A program made the translations under genes and the position numbers. A DNA stretch of 24,755 nt from Nitrosotalea sp. (lineage in GTDB: Archaea > Thermoproteota > Nitrososphaeria > Nitrososphaerales > Nitrosopumilaceae): the NCBI GenBank assembly GCA_022545805.1, contig JAKEIJ010000020.1:1-24755 (forward strand). The letters are read 5' to 3'. The notes below the pieces were generated by a model. That model worked only from the letters and a program-made list of their open reading frames with translations, did no database searches and was not told where the DNA came from. Below are positions 6,942 to 14,137 of this stretch, piece by piece (positions within the stretch are counted from its first letter, which is position 1; each line of letters opens with the position of its first letter).

Positions 6942-8522
6942 GTGAAATCAAATACGTATAGTACATTGGTAATGAACGCAGTACTTTTGATTTTATTCCT
7001 ATCACTTGCTAGCAATCATGTTGTAAATGCATCTTCTGTTGGAACTATCAGTTTAGCAAAATCTGGACTAGTTGTATCTGATCCTTTAAACAATGAAATT
7101 AAAACACAGCAAGAATTGAAAGCAAATCCAGGATATTGGTACTACAACGGAGACGCACCAGATCTAAAAGCAAATTATACATTTTTCAAAGACTTACAAG
7201 GACTACATGTGGGAGCTCAGGCACCTGCAAATGGAACATATGCCGGATTCTATGCCATGTCACAAAATACCAATGCAACTTTATTTCATGCAATAGTATC
7301 AACACCAGTCAGAACAATTCCAAGCAACAATAACTTTTTCTTTAATGGATTATACGTCCAGACTGCACAATCAGTAGTAAATTATGTGTCATGTGTATCA
7401 GACACTAGCAAATCTGGAACCATCTGGACAATCGGTCACACTTACGGAAGTCCCAATGATGCTCTAATGTTCGACACTTTGTGGACAGATACTAGTCAAA
7501 ATCAGCCATTAACTCGAGACTGTACAATAGTTACAGATGGTCAGAATAACCTCAAGGCGTATCTTGATGGTGTCTTGGTATATTCAAGTAGTACAATCCT
7601 ACTTGGCATGCCTTCTCCATTCAATGCATATCTTGAACCACAAAATTCCTACACAGGCCAGATGATCAATGGAACGTATACAGACTTTTACGTAACAGAA
7701 GGGGACAAGATTCTGATAACTAACATTTCATCAAATGCTGCAGTAGCAAATGTAACCGACTCGAATGGAAATGTACTTGCCAGTTCGCCAGTATCAAATG
7801 GCAAGGCAATTTTCGACATAGGAAAATATCACTTCCCATTAGTTGCAAATATTGCAATTTATGATTCTAACAAAATACTAGTTTCATCCACAACTAGTCC
7901 TGCAAACATGTTTGGAGGAGATGTTTATACAGTTGATGCTCTAAACCCCAGCCCACCAAAGTCTCCCACAGGACTTGCTGCTACTGCAATCTCGTCATCA
8001 CAAATCAATTTGTCGTGGACTGCACCATCAGACAATGGTGGTTCTACAATAACAGAATACAACGTAGAAAGATCCACAGACAATGGAACTTCGTGGTCAA
8101 GTGTATCCAATACAACATCTACTAGTTATTCTGATACTGGACTGGTACCAAGTACAACTTACACTTATCGCGCATCTGCAATCAATTCAGTTGGAACTAG
8201 TTCTCCGTCAAACACTGCTTCTGCAACTACTTATCCAAGTGTTATAACCAATTCCAAATTAACCGTAAGCACACAGAACCTCAATGGGGCATCCATCTCA
8301 GGTCAGTACATAGAACTCTGGCAAAACGGGATCCAGATAGATGGCGGATTCTCTCCTGTTACATTTACCTTAATGGATGGGCCACAGTATACAGTAATAG
8401 CTGACAATTACCTCACAAACATGTTTGATCATTGGTTTGATACTGGTTCAAAAAATAACTCAAGAAACATATCAATCATGACGGATACAAGCATAACAGC
8501 AGTCTATAGAACCATTCCTTAG
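6942..8522 (+). CDS. Secreted lectin-like protein with one fibronectin type III domain
   Basis: A 526-residue exported protein. It opens with a Sec-type signal peptide (Lys2, hydrophobic stretch AVLLILFLSLA, probable cleavage after VNA near residue 30). Residues about 31-335 look like a beta-rich, concanavalin/LamG-like domain (YTDFYVTEGDKI, YLDGVLVY, many N-x-S/T sites). A fibronectin-III domain follows (about 337-431: SSSQINLSWTAPSDNGGS, STTYTYRASAINSVG). The C-terminal domain (about 435-526) has the FDHWFDTGS and ITAVY signature common in thaumarchaeal surface proteins. The start is a GTG at 6942; the in-frame ATG at 6972 would lose the Lys before the hydrophobic core. Role is probably surface adhesion or polymer binding; the ligand is unknown. 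Its FN3 closely resembles those of the gene at 16904-18631. Confidence 0.85.
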   Translation: MKSNTYSTLVMNAVLLILFLSLASNHVVNASSVGTISLAKSGLVVSDPLNNEIKTQQELKANPGYWYYNGDAPDLKANYTFFKDLQGLHVGAQAPANGTYAGFYAMSQNTNATLFHAIVSTPVRTIPSNNNFFFNGLYVQTAQSVVNYVSCVSDTSKSGTIWTIGHTYGSPNDALMFDTLWTDTSQNQPLTRDCTIVTDGQNNLKAYLDGVLVYSSSTILLGMPSPFNAYLEPQNSYTGQMINGTYTDFYVTEGDKILITNISSNAAVANVTDSNGNVLASSPVSNGKAIFDIGKYHFPLVANIAIYDSNKILVSSTTSPANMFGGDVYTVDALNPSPPKSPTGLAATAISSSQINLSWTAPSDNGGSTITEYNVERSTDNGTSWSSVSNTTSTSYSDTGLVPSTTYTYRASAINSVGTSSPSNTASATTYPSVITNSKLTVSTQNLNGASISGQYIELWQNGIQIDGGFSPVTFTLMDGPQYTVIADNYLTNMFDHWFDTGSKNNSRNISIMTDTSITAVYRTIP

Positions 8523-8640
8523 ATTTTCAAATATTTGATAAAATAATCGATGTGTCCTTTTAGAAAATCAAAAGTAATAACAAATTCAATGACAGATCTT
8601 CTAACACAGAAATAAGGTAGTGCTATTAGTGGGCAGAATT

Positions 8641-8660
8641 TGAGCATGGTTAGATGCTCA
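8641..8660 (+). promoter_or_regulatory. Perfect hairpin enclosing the start codon of the DedA-like gene
   Basis: TGAGCAT (8641-8647) and ATGCTCA (8654-8660) form a perfect 7-bp stem around the 6-nt loop GGTTAG. The second arm begins with the ATG start codon. If the transcript begins upstream of 8641 the start would be sequestered; if it is leaderless, from about 8654, the hairpin would not form in RNA. A CTATTAG TATA-like element at 8623-8629 fits the leaderless case. Confidence 0.5.
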
Positions 8661-9142
8661 TTGATTTTCTAAGGCCAATACTTGAGAATCCATTTTTTGT
8701 AAAATATGGGTTGGCAGGTCTCTTCTTGAATGCAGTCTTTGCTGCAGTAGTACCATTTCCAATCGTTGTTACAGCAACCGCGCTGCTTTTGGATGGTCAA
8801 AGTGAGCTAGCAGTGTTTGCGGTCATGTCAACTGGTTCTGTAATAGGAGGCATACTAACATACTATATCGGATATGATGGTGGCAAGGTCTACAAGTTCC
8901 TGCGAAGAACTCATCGGGAAGAACATCATCAGAAGAGCTTTGTGTGGCTCAACAAGTATGGATGGAGCATAATTTTTGCACTTAGCTTGGTCCCAATACT
9001 GACAGAGGTTGTGACCGTAATTGCAGGTGTGAAAAAATATAATTTCAAAAAATTTGTCATATCCATGAGCATAGCAAGAACTGCCAGTGCATTCGCTGCA
9101 GTCTTTTTTGGAAACATGTTTTTGCAGTACATCAAGTCATAG
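8654..9142 (+). CDS. DedA / VTT-domain (SNARE-associated) membrane protein
   Basis: A 162-residue integral membrane protein with features of the DedA/VTT family, implicated in lipid transport or scrambling and membrane homeostasis in bacteria and eukaryotes. Hydrophobic segments lie at about residues 18-46, 52-75, 102-125 and 133-157. The first carries a VPFPIVVT motif, where family members have a conserved Pro-rich re-entrant region, and the third carries SLVPILTEVVTVIAG. Basic loop residues (RRTHREEHHQK) lie between the second and third segments. The ATG at 8654 starts inside a perfect hairpin. Length is slightly short for the family (often about 190-220). The DRG-type GTPase follows after 52 nt and has its own possible promoter. 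Confidence 0.75.
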   Translation: MLIDFLRPILENPFFVKYGLAGLFLNAVFAAVVPFPIVVTATALLLDGQSELAVFAVMSTGSVIGGILTYYIGYDGGKVYKFLRRTHREEHHQKSFVWLNKYGWSIIFALSLVPILTEVVTVIAGVKKYNFKKFVISMSIARTASAFAAVFFGNMFLQYIKS

Positions 9143-9161
9143 GTAGCCACCAGTAGTAAGA

Positions 9162-9168
9162 TTTTATT
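9162..9168 (+). promoter_or_regulatory. TATA-like box for the DRG-type GTPase
   Basis: TTTTATT is centred about 30 nt upstream of the ATG at 9195, in the gap after the DedA-like gene. Confidence 0.35.
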
Positions 9169-9194
9169 CAGCAAGATACCAACAAATCACCAAC

Positions 9195-10295
9195 ATGGGA
9201 ATTCCAGAAAAGATCCAGGCCATCAAAGATGAGATGTCAAAGACCCAGATCAACAAGGCTACAGAACACCATGTAGGTCTTCTCAAGGCAAAGCTTGCCA
9301 AGCTCAAAAGAGAGCAAGAAGAGGTAAAATCAAGATCAAGTGGTAGTTCTGCAGGCTTTGATGTAAAAAGAACTGGAGATGCAACAGTTGTCTTCATCGG
9401 ACTTCCAAGTGTTGGAAAATCAACACTACTCAATAGAATGACTGGTGCAAAATCGGCAGTGGGTGCATTTCAATTTACTACAACAACTGTAATTCCTGGA
9501 ATGATGGAACATCGTGGTGCCAAAATTCAGATACTTGACTTGCCCGGTATCATCAAGGGGGCATCAACTGGAAAAGGTCTTGGAAAAAGAGTTTTAGCGG
9601 TTGCAAAAAGTGCAGACTTGGTATTGATAATACTTGATGTCTTCCAACCATATCTTGAAGATGTAATCAGAACAGAACTTGGAAACATTGGAATTAGATT
9701 GGACCAGAGACCACCAGACATTGTAATTGAAAAGACAGGCGATGGAGGAATTGCAGTCAGTCAACAGGTTCCTCTTACCAAGATGTCAATCAGTCTAATG
9801 AAAGACATACTTAGATTGTACGGGATGAATAACGGCAGAGTTCTAGTTCGAGAAGATGTTGATGCAGACCAGTTGACAGACTACATATCAGGCAACAAGT
9901 TTTACGTCCAGTCCCTTACAATAATGAATAAAATTGATCTTGTAAACCAAGGGTTCGTAAATGAACTACAACAAAAATCAAAATCAAAATTTGTTCCAAT
10001 ATCTGCAGATTCAGATATCAACATAAACGCGCTAAAAGATGCAATATTTGAGAGACTCGATTTTATCAGAGTTTACATGAGACCAAAGGGAGGAGAAACA
10101 GACTACAAGGAACCTTTGATAATAAGAAACAAATCAAGCGTATTAGACGTATGTAACAAGCTCCACCGTGACCTCAAAAAAGATTTCAGATATGCGCTAG
10201 TGTGGGGAAAGAGTGTAAAGTTTGGAGGACAGCGAGTCGGCATCAATCATGTGCTGCAAGACGAAGATGTTCTTACCATAATCAAAGCAAAATAG
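9195..10295 (+). CDS. DRG-type (Obg family) GTPase with TGS domain
   Basis: A 366-residue translation-associated GTPase of the DRG branch of the Obg family, found in archaea and eukaryotes. Order: N-terminal charged helices (1-55) ending in the family helix HHVGLLKAKLAKLKREQEE, G1 P-loop FIGLPSVGKST (Gly69-Thr77), G2 Thr cluster QFTTTTVIPG, G3 DLPG (115-118), an insertion of about 60 residues typical of DRG proteins, G4 NKID (245-248), G5-like SADSD, and a C-terminal TGS domain (about 290-366, DVCNKLHRDLKKDFRYALVWG) ending in DVLTIIKAK. All motifs are intact. Likely cytoplasmic and ribosome- or tRNA-linked. Start ATG at 9195 gives the conserved MGIPEKI opening. Confidence 0.95.
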   Translation: MGIPEKIQAIKDEMSKTQINKATEHHVGLLKAKLAKLKREQEEVKSRSSGSSAGFDVKRTGDATVVFIGLPSVGKSTLLNRMTGAKSAVGAFQFTTTTVIPGMMEHRGAKIQILDLPGIIKGASTGKGLGKRVLAVAKSADLVLIILDVFQPYLEDVIRTELGNIGIRLDQRPPDIVIEKTGDGGIAVSQQVPLTKMSISLMKDILRLYGMNNGRVLVREDVDADQLTDYISGNKFYVQSLTIMNKIDLVNQGFVNELQQKSKSKFVPISADSDININALKDAIFERLDFIRVYMRPKGGETDYKEPLIIRNKSSVLDVCNKLHRDLKKDFRYALVWGKSVKFGGQRVGINHVLQDEDVLTIIKAK

Positions 10296-10334
10296 CAAAA
10301 ACTCTTTTGTGCCAAAAACATTTTGTGGTATACA

Positions 10335-10508
10335 ATGGAAGAAGCTGAATACAGATGGTGCAAGAAATGTTTTACAAAAACAAAACAAGAAATTATTTTC
10401 ATGCCCAACATGGCAACATACAAGAAGAGAAGACAATACAAATGCACAGAGTGTGGTCAGACATCATGGTTGCAAGGAAGAAGACCATCTGCAGAATCAG
10501 TATACTAA
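10335..10508 (+). CDS. Small zinc-ribbon protein, unknown
   Basis: A 57-residue protein with two CxxC knuckles, Cys9/Cys12 (WCKKC) and Cys37/Cys40 (KCTECG), separated by 24 residues rich in Lys and aromatics; this is a classic zinc-ribbon layout. The spacer and tail are strongly basic (ATYKKRRQYK, QGRRP), which suggests nucleic-acid or ribosome binding. I start it at the ATG at 10335; an in-frame TTG at 10323 would add four residues (MWYT). It lies 39 nt after the GTPase gene and is followed immediately by a T-rich hairpin terminator. No specific family name can be given; small ribosome-associated or transcription-related zinc ribbon is the best guess. Confidence 0.75.
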   Translation: MEEAEYRWCKKCFTKTKQEIIFMPNMATYKKRRQYKCTECGQTSWLQGRRPSAESVY

Positions 10509-10540
10509 ATTTTTTAACAAAAAATTAATTTTTTTGTAAA
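10509..10540 (+). terminator. T-rich hairpin terminator after the zinc-ribbon gene
   Basis: Directly after the stop codon there is a T-run, then ACAAAAAA (10517-10524) and TTTTTTGT (10530-10537) form an 8-bp A/T stem with a 5-nt loop. The second arm is a run of seven Ts, the usual archaeal termination signal. Confidence 0.6.
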
Positions 10541-10623
10541 AAATTGTGTCTATATTACTCATCATTTGGTGTAATTTTCTTAAGTGCTACAATAGAAAAA
10601 CAAGTAAATACAACAATTGTGCA

Positions 10624-10842
10624 ATGGCAAAACGATCAACAAGAGCTGTTAAAAAAAGATCAGCTCCTAAGAGAAGATCTGCTGCAAAGCGATCTGCTCC
10701 AAAGAGACGATCTGCTCCAAAGCGTAGTGCTCCTAAGAGAAGATCTGCTGCAAAGCGATCTGCTCCAAAGAGAAGAGCTGCTCCAAGAAAGAGATCAGCT
10801 TCACGAAAAGCAAAGAGAACAGCTTCAAAAAGACGAAGATAA
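10624..10842 (+). CDS. Lys/Arg-rich histone H1-like repeat protein
   Basis: A 72-residue protein with 35 Lys or Arg residues and no acidic residue. It is built from copies of units like KRSAPKRRSA, so it is predicted to be unfolded and to bind DNA or RNA, as histone H1 tails and bacterial Hc1/HctB-like proteins do. The ATG at 10624 is the first start compatible with the repeat region; a longer reading from 10546 adds 26 residues of unrelated hydrophobic sequence. Two other frames stay open through the region because of the repeats, but their Leu/Gln-rich products are less credible. It ends just before a perfect hairpin shared with the convergent 94-residue gene. Role in chromatin or ribosome assembly is inferred from composition only. 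Confidence 0.72.
   Translation: MAKRSTRAVKKRSAPKRRSAAKRSAPKRRSAPKRSAPKRRSAAKRSAPKRRAAPRKRSASRKAKRTASKRRR
10663..10773 (+). repeat. Perfect 45-nt direct repeat inside the basic-protein gene
   Basis: Bases 10663-10707 and 10729-10773 are identical over 45 nt, with copy starts 66 nt (22 codons) apart. This equals two 11-codon protein units and marks a recent in-frame duplication. Shorter variants (TCTGCTCCAAAG) occur between and after the copies. Confidence 0.9.
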
Positions 10843-10854
10843 AATTTTAAACAG

Positions 10855-10879
10855 ATTATCGCTTCTTGCAAGCGATAAT
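10855..10879. terminator. Perfect inverted repeat between convergent genes (bidirectional terminator candidate)
   Basis: ATTATCGCT (10855-10863) pairs with AGCGATAAT (10871-10879); one further T-A pair extends the stem to 10 bp around a 5-nt loop. It lies 12 nt after the stop of the plus-strand basic gene and 10 nt after the stop of the minus-strand 94-residue gene, the position expected for a shared terminator. Confidence 0.6.
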
Positions 10880-10889
10880 TTGTAATATT

Positions 10890-11174
10890 TTAGCTAAACA
10901 TTTGACCTGGTGGTGATGGAGATTTTCCTTTAACTGCATCAGGTTCTACGAAAAATTTTCTTTCATTAGGAATTATTGATAACTTCAGTGATGCATTTAC
11001 TGCATAATGCGGTGTGCCATCAGGGTTCTTATAGTTTGTTGCAATACCAACTCTGTCAAGATCAACTTTTACTTTGACCATTGTCCCATCTTCAAGCTTG
11101 AAAGTGACATGTTCATCTCCAACTCGTTGATGATCTAACATCTTGAATTCTATCTTGTCTTTTGATGTGCTCAT
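10890..11174 (-). CDS. Conserved-looking 94-residue protein, unknown
   Basis: I do not recognise the family. The 94 residues alternate in a strand-like pattern (HVTFKLEDGTMVKVKVDLDRVG, HYAVNASLKLSIIP), suggesting a small beta-rich fold, and end in a Pro-rich tail (KSPSPPGQMF). There is no signal peptide, membrane helix or cysteine. The ATG at 11172-11174 is the natural start. It lies 35 nt downstream of the collagen-like gene on the same strand and may be co-transcribed with it, making it the best candidate for a functional partner. Coding is supported by length, the clean start and the terminator hairpin just after it; function is open. Confidence 0.65.
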   Translation of the reverse strand: MSTSKDKIEFKMLDHQRVGDEHVTFKLEDGTMVKVKVDLDRVGIATNYKNPDGTPHYAVNASLKLSIIPNERKFFVEPDAVKGKSPSPPGQMFS

Positions 11175-11209
11175 GGTATCTTGAGATTTGTTTGAGTTAT
11201 TTGAAGATT

Positions 11210-12844
11210 CTAGTATAGAAAGCTCATCAGTTTTATTTGCTGCTCAGTTGTCAGGACATTTTTAGAAGACAAGATCTCAAGCAGTTGTGTTATCAATGCG
11301 CGCTCTTGTTCTGAAAATCCTGTTGGACCCTTGTCACCTGGCGGACCTGGCGGACCTCTAGGACCTTGTTCACCAGGAATTCCTTGTTGTCCTTGAGGAC
11401 CTTGCGGACCCTTGTCACCCAAAGGACCTTGTGGGCCAGTTAGACCCTTATCGCCTTGTGGACCTTGTACGCCTTGTGGACCTTTATCACCATGTGGACC
11501 TAGTGGACCCTTGTCACCCAAAGGACCAGGAGGACCTTGAATTCCCGGAGGACCCTTGTCACCGGGAGTACCCTGCGGACCGGTGGTACCCTTGTCTCCT
11601 TGTGGACCTTGAATTCCTTGTGGACCAGGTGGACCTGTTGGACCTGGCGTACCTCGTGGACCTTGTTCACCGCTTGCACCTGGTAATCCTCTTGGACCCT
11701 TATCGCCTTGTGGACCAGGAATTCCAGTTAGACCTTTTTCTCCAGCAGGACCTTGTGGACCCTGCGGACCTTTTTCTCCAAGTGGACCTTGCGGACCAGT
11801 AAGACCCTTGTCGCCTTGTGGACCCTGCGGACCTGGCAATCCCTTGTCACCTGGCGAACCTGGTGGACCTTTTGGACCTTGTTCACCAGGTGGTCCAATG
11901 ATTCCCTTGTCTCCTTGTGGACCAGGAGGACCTGTTGGTCCTTTTTCTCCAAGTGGACCAATTTCTCCGGTTAGTCCCTTGTCGCCTTTATCACCTTTAT
12001 CTCCTTTATCTCCATGTTCACCTTTTTCACCTTCTTCACCACGAGGACCCTTGTCACCTTGTGGACCTTTATCACCAGTAATTCCTTTATCACCAATTGG
12101 ACCCTTGTCACCCCTGTCACCTTTGTCGCCGCTTGGACCATGTGGACCCTTGTCACCCATTGGACCTGGAGGACCTAATGGTCCTTTGTCACCAGTAATT
12201 CCTTTATCACCCATTGGGCCTTTATCGCCCCTATCGCCTTTGTCACCTGGCGGACCTGGTGGACCTTTGTCACCTTTTTCTCCAAGTGGACCTGGTGATC
12301 CCTTGTCACCTTGTACGCCCATAGGACCTGATGGACCTTGTACACCAGGCGGACCCATCTGTCCCGGTGGACCCATAGGACCAGCCGGACCCATCGGACC
12401 GGATGGACCTCGCACTCCCCTTTCACCCTGGAAAGGTTCCATCACAATTTTTTGTTTAGGAATTTCAGAATCGAATTTTGTATGATGTGTTACTGGTTCT
12501 GATTCTGGAGTTGATTCGACATAGTCAGAGTCAATTTTTGGAACATTAATTTGAAAACTAGAATGAATTGAGGAGAACTGGTCAATTACGACAACCCAGA
12601 CAGTTCCCTTTTGAAATACTGTTGATGGAAGCGGATTTTTTGCAGAACCAATGACTTGGGTAAATTTTTTGTCTTTTACTCTAAGATGAAAATTGTCCTT
12701 CCAAAGAGAGTGAAAACTTCTCTTCTTTACATCATCAAGTGAGGGAGGTGTATCACAGAGTGCAATTTGCACCTCAAAGACACCTGACAAGATCTTAAAG
12801 GGCGACTCGCCAGAGATCTCTATAGTGTTATCTTTTGATGACAT
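11210..12844 (-). CDS. Collagen-like protein with 123 Gly-X-Y triplets
   Basis: A 544-residue protein in three parts. Residues 1-139: a beta-rich N-terminal domain ([49 protein letters not shown]) and an acidic Ser/Thr/Pro linker. Residues 140-508: exactly 123 uninterrupted Gly-X-Y triplets (27 GDK and 5 GEK, many GPP, GPQ, GPL), the sequence rule of a collagen triple helix; runs such as KGDKGDKG supply Lys-Asp pairs known to stabilise helices lacking hydroxyproline. Residues 510-544: an amphipathic helix ([12 protein letters not shown]) that could trimerise. No signal peptide or membrane segment is visible, so it is either intracellular or exported by an unrecognised route. The ATG at 12844 is the only good start. 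The antisense strand also holds Gly/Pro-rich open frames, a side effect of GGN/CCN codons. Structure is inferred; function unknown. Confidence 0.93.
   Translation of the reverse strand: MSSKDNTIEISGESPFKILSGVFEVQIALCDTPPSLDDVKKRSFHSLWKDNFHLRVKDKKFTQVIGSAKNPLPSTVFQKGTVWVVVIDQFSSIHSSFQINVPKIDSDYVESTPESEPVTHHTKFDSEIPKQKIVMEPFQGERGVRGPSGPMGPAGPMGPPGQMGPPGVQGPSGPMGVQGDKGSPGPLGEKGDKGPPGPPGDKGDRGDKGPMGDKGITGDKGPLGPPGPMGDKGPHGPSGDKGDRGDKGPIGDKGITGDKGPQGDKGPRGEEGEKGEHGDKGDKGDKGDKGLTGEIGPLGEKGPTGPPGPQGDKGIIGPPGEQGPKGPPGSPGDKGLPGPQGPQGDKGLTGPQGPLGEKGPQGPQGPAGEKGLTGIPGPQGDKGPRGLPGASGEQGPRGTPGPTGPPGPQGIQGPQGDKGTTGPQGTPGDKGPPGIQGPPGPLGDKGPLGPHGDKGPQGVQGPQGDKGLTGPQGPLGDKGPQGPQGQQGIPGEQGPRGPPGPPGDKGPTGFSEQERALITQLLEILSSKNVLTTEQQIKLMSFLY
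11321..12427 (-). repeat. Gly-X-Y triplet array (collagen domain)
   Basis: A 9-nt-periodic coding repeat of 1107 bp encoding triplets 1 to 123 without a break. Higher-order copies are visible, for example [12 protein letters not shown] occurs twice in the C-terminal half and [10 protein letters not shown] twice in the N-terminal half, pointing to growth by internal duplication. Confidence 0.95.
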
Positions 12845-12865
12845 ATTCTACGTGTAATCCCTTAG

Positions 12866-12873
12866 TATTTTTG
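12866..12873 (-). promoter_or_regulatory. TATA-like box for the collagen-like gene
   Basis: Minus-strand CAAAAATA is centred about 26 nt upstream of the ATG at 12844. AT content is high all around, so the exact box is uncertain. Confidence 0.3.
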
Positions 12874-12966
12874 TATTTTCAATATGATATAAAGCCCATT
12901 TGTGAATTTTTAGACACTTGGAAATCTGTTTTCTACCTTCCAGGCTGCCTGATTTTCAAACTAATC

Positions 12967-12974
12967 TATTTATC
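12967..12974 (+). promoter_or_regulatory. TATA-like box for the TPR protein
   Basis: TATTTATC lies about 30 nt upstream of the GTG at 13001 and 22 nt upstream of the alternative TTG at 12992. It is on the plus-strand side of the 156-nt divergent region shared with the collagen-like gene. Confidence 0.4.
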
Positions 12975-13000
12975 TACGGCTAATCCACATTTTGTTAACC

Positions 13001-14134
13001 GTGAAAAAGATACTCAAGGACAAAAAGGAAGAACCTCTTTCGGAGATTAGAAAGGTAGAGCCAGAGCCAAGTACCAAGATAACAGATTCCAACTATAACA
13101 GAAACAAACACTACAAGAAAGGGGTCTCCCTCATGGCAGATGAGCGATTGGAGGATGCGGCAAGAGCGTTCGAAGATGCGCTACGAATCGATCCAAGACA
13201 TATGGATTCATTGCTCAAGTTAGGATATGCACGTTTTCACATGAATGATTTTGCAGGCGCGATGGAATCATACAACAAGGTCCATGAAATCGATGTTACA
13301 AATGCAGAAGCATGGAACTTGAAAGGTCTGATTTACTATCAACAGAAGAATTATGATAAAGCATTAGACAGCGTAGAAAAGGCAATTGATTCCAATTCTA
13401 TAGACGGAATGTCGTGGTACAACAAGGCATGTTACCACTCTTTATTGAATCACATACCAGAATCTATCGAGGCATTAAAACGCTCAATTGAGATTGATGT
13501 CAAGAATGCAAAAAAAGCAGTAAGAGACAAAGACTTTGAAAACATCAGAACTGATGAAGGATACAAAAGAATTGTTGAAGTTGTTGTACTTGAATCAGTG
13601 AGACAAGGATATCGTAAAGTAGGACAGATTGTCTGGACTACAATGGTAGGCAAGCTGGAAGTTGAAGATGCTGCAAGAAAACTAGTTGAGAAGGGGTTAT
13701 TGATAAAAACAGAAAAAAATCTCGGACTGCAAAAAGTAGAAGAGTTTGAGATTGTTCCAGAGCTTGCAGAAAAAATCGGGGTGGAAAAGAAAGGCTTTTT
13801 TGGTGCTGCTAAAAAATCTCAGCCAATTGTAATACAAAATCTAAAAGAGATAAACGAGGCTGTACAAGCAACCAAGACAGCAATTGAAAAAGGAGACGTC
13901 AAGGAAGTAATTGCATGTCTTGACGTATTCATTGAACCTGCAAAGAAAGGCGGACAAATGATTGAATACTTTTTTGAAGAGCACCGTGACATTAGGTTGT
14001 ACAAGGTAAGACTCACCGACAAGGGAGTAGAATATCTCCAGGCAAACAAACAGAAGATAATGGACTTGTTTAGCAACATAGAAATGATGATAACAAAGAA
14101 ACTTAGAAACGAAGCTGCCAGTCAGAATTCTTAG
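13001..14134 (+). CDS. Tetratricopeptide repeat (TPR) protein
   Basis: A 377-residue soluble protein. After a charged N terminus (KKILKDKKEE) there are about four TPR units (residues 30-175): KGVSLMADERLEDAARAFED, LGYARFHMNDFAGAMESYNK, KGLIYYQQKNYDKALDSVEK and NKACYHSLLNHIPESIEALK. TPRs form a helical scaffold for binding other proteins. Residues about 195-250 (GQIVWTTMVGKLEVEDAARK, LVEKGLLI) resemble a winged-helix fold, and the remainder is a long charged helical region. GTG at 13001 is preferred (MKKILKD); the in-frame TTG at 12992 would add three residues. It diverges from the collagen-like gene and ends 3 nt from the convergent sulfurtransferase gene. Partner unknown. Confidence 0.88.
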   Translation: MKKILKDKKEEPLSEIRKVEPEPSTKITDSNYNRNKHYKKGVSLMADERLEDAARAFEDALRIDPRHMDSLLKLGYARFHMNDFAGAMESYNKVHEIDVTNAEAWNLKGLIYYQQKNYDKALDSVEKAIDSNSIDGMSWYNKACYHSLLNHIPESIEALKRSIEIDVKNAKKAVRDKDFENIRTDEGYKRIVEVVVLESVRQGYRKVGQIVWTTMVGKLEVEDAARKLVEKGLLIKTEKNLGLQKVEEFEIVPELAEKIGVEKKGFFGAAKKSQPIVIQNLKEINEAVQATKTAIEKGDVKEVIACLDVFIEPAKKGGQMIEYFFEEHRDIRLYKVRLTDKGVEYLQANKQKIMDLFSNIEMMITKKLRNEAASQNS

Positions 14135-14137
14135 AAT

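Noticed and set aside
11321..12427. Regular repeats reminiscent of a CRISPR or satellite array
   Set aside because: Periodicity is 9 nt with degenerate units and is fully explained by Gly-X-Y coding; there are no spacers.
11808..12485. 225-residue plus-strand Gly/Pro/Ser-rich open frame opposite the collagen-like gene
   Set aside because: It is the mirror of Gly (GGN) and Pro (CCN) codons on the other strand; no independent start signal, and the minus frame has a perfect triplet rule plus flanking domains.
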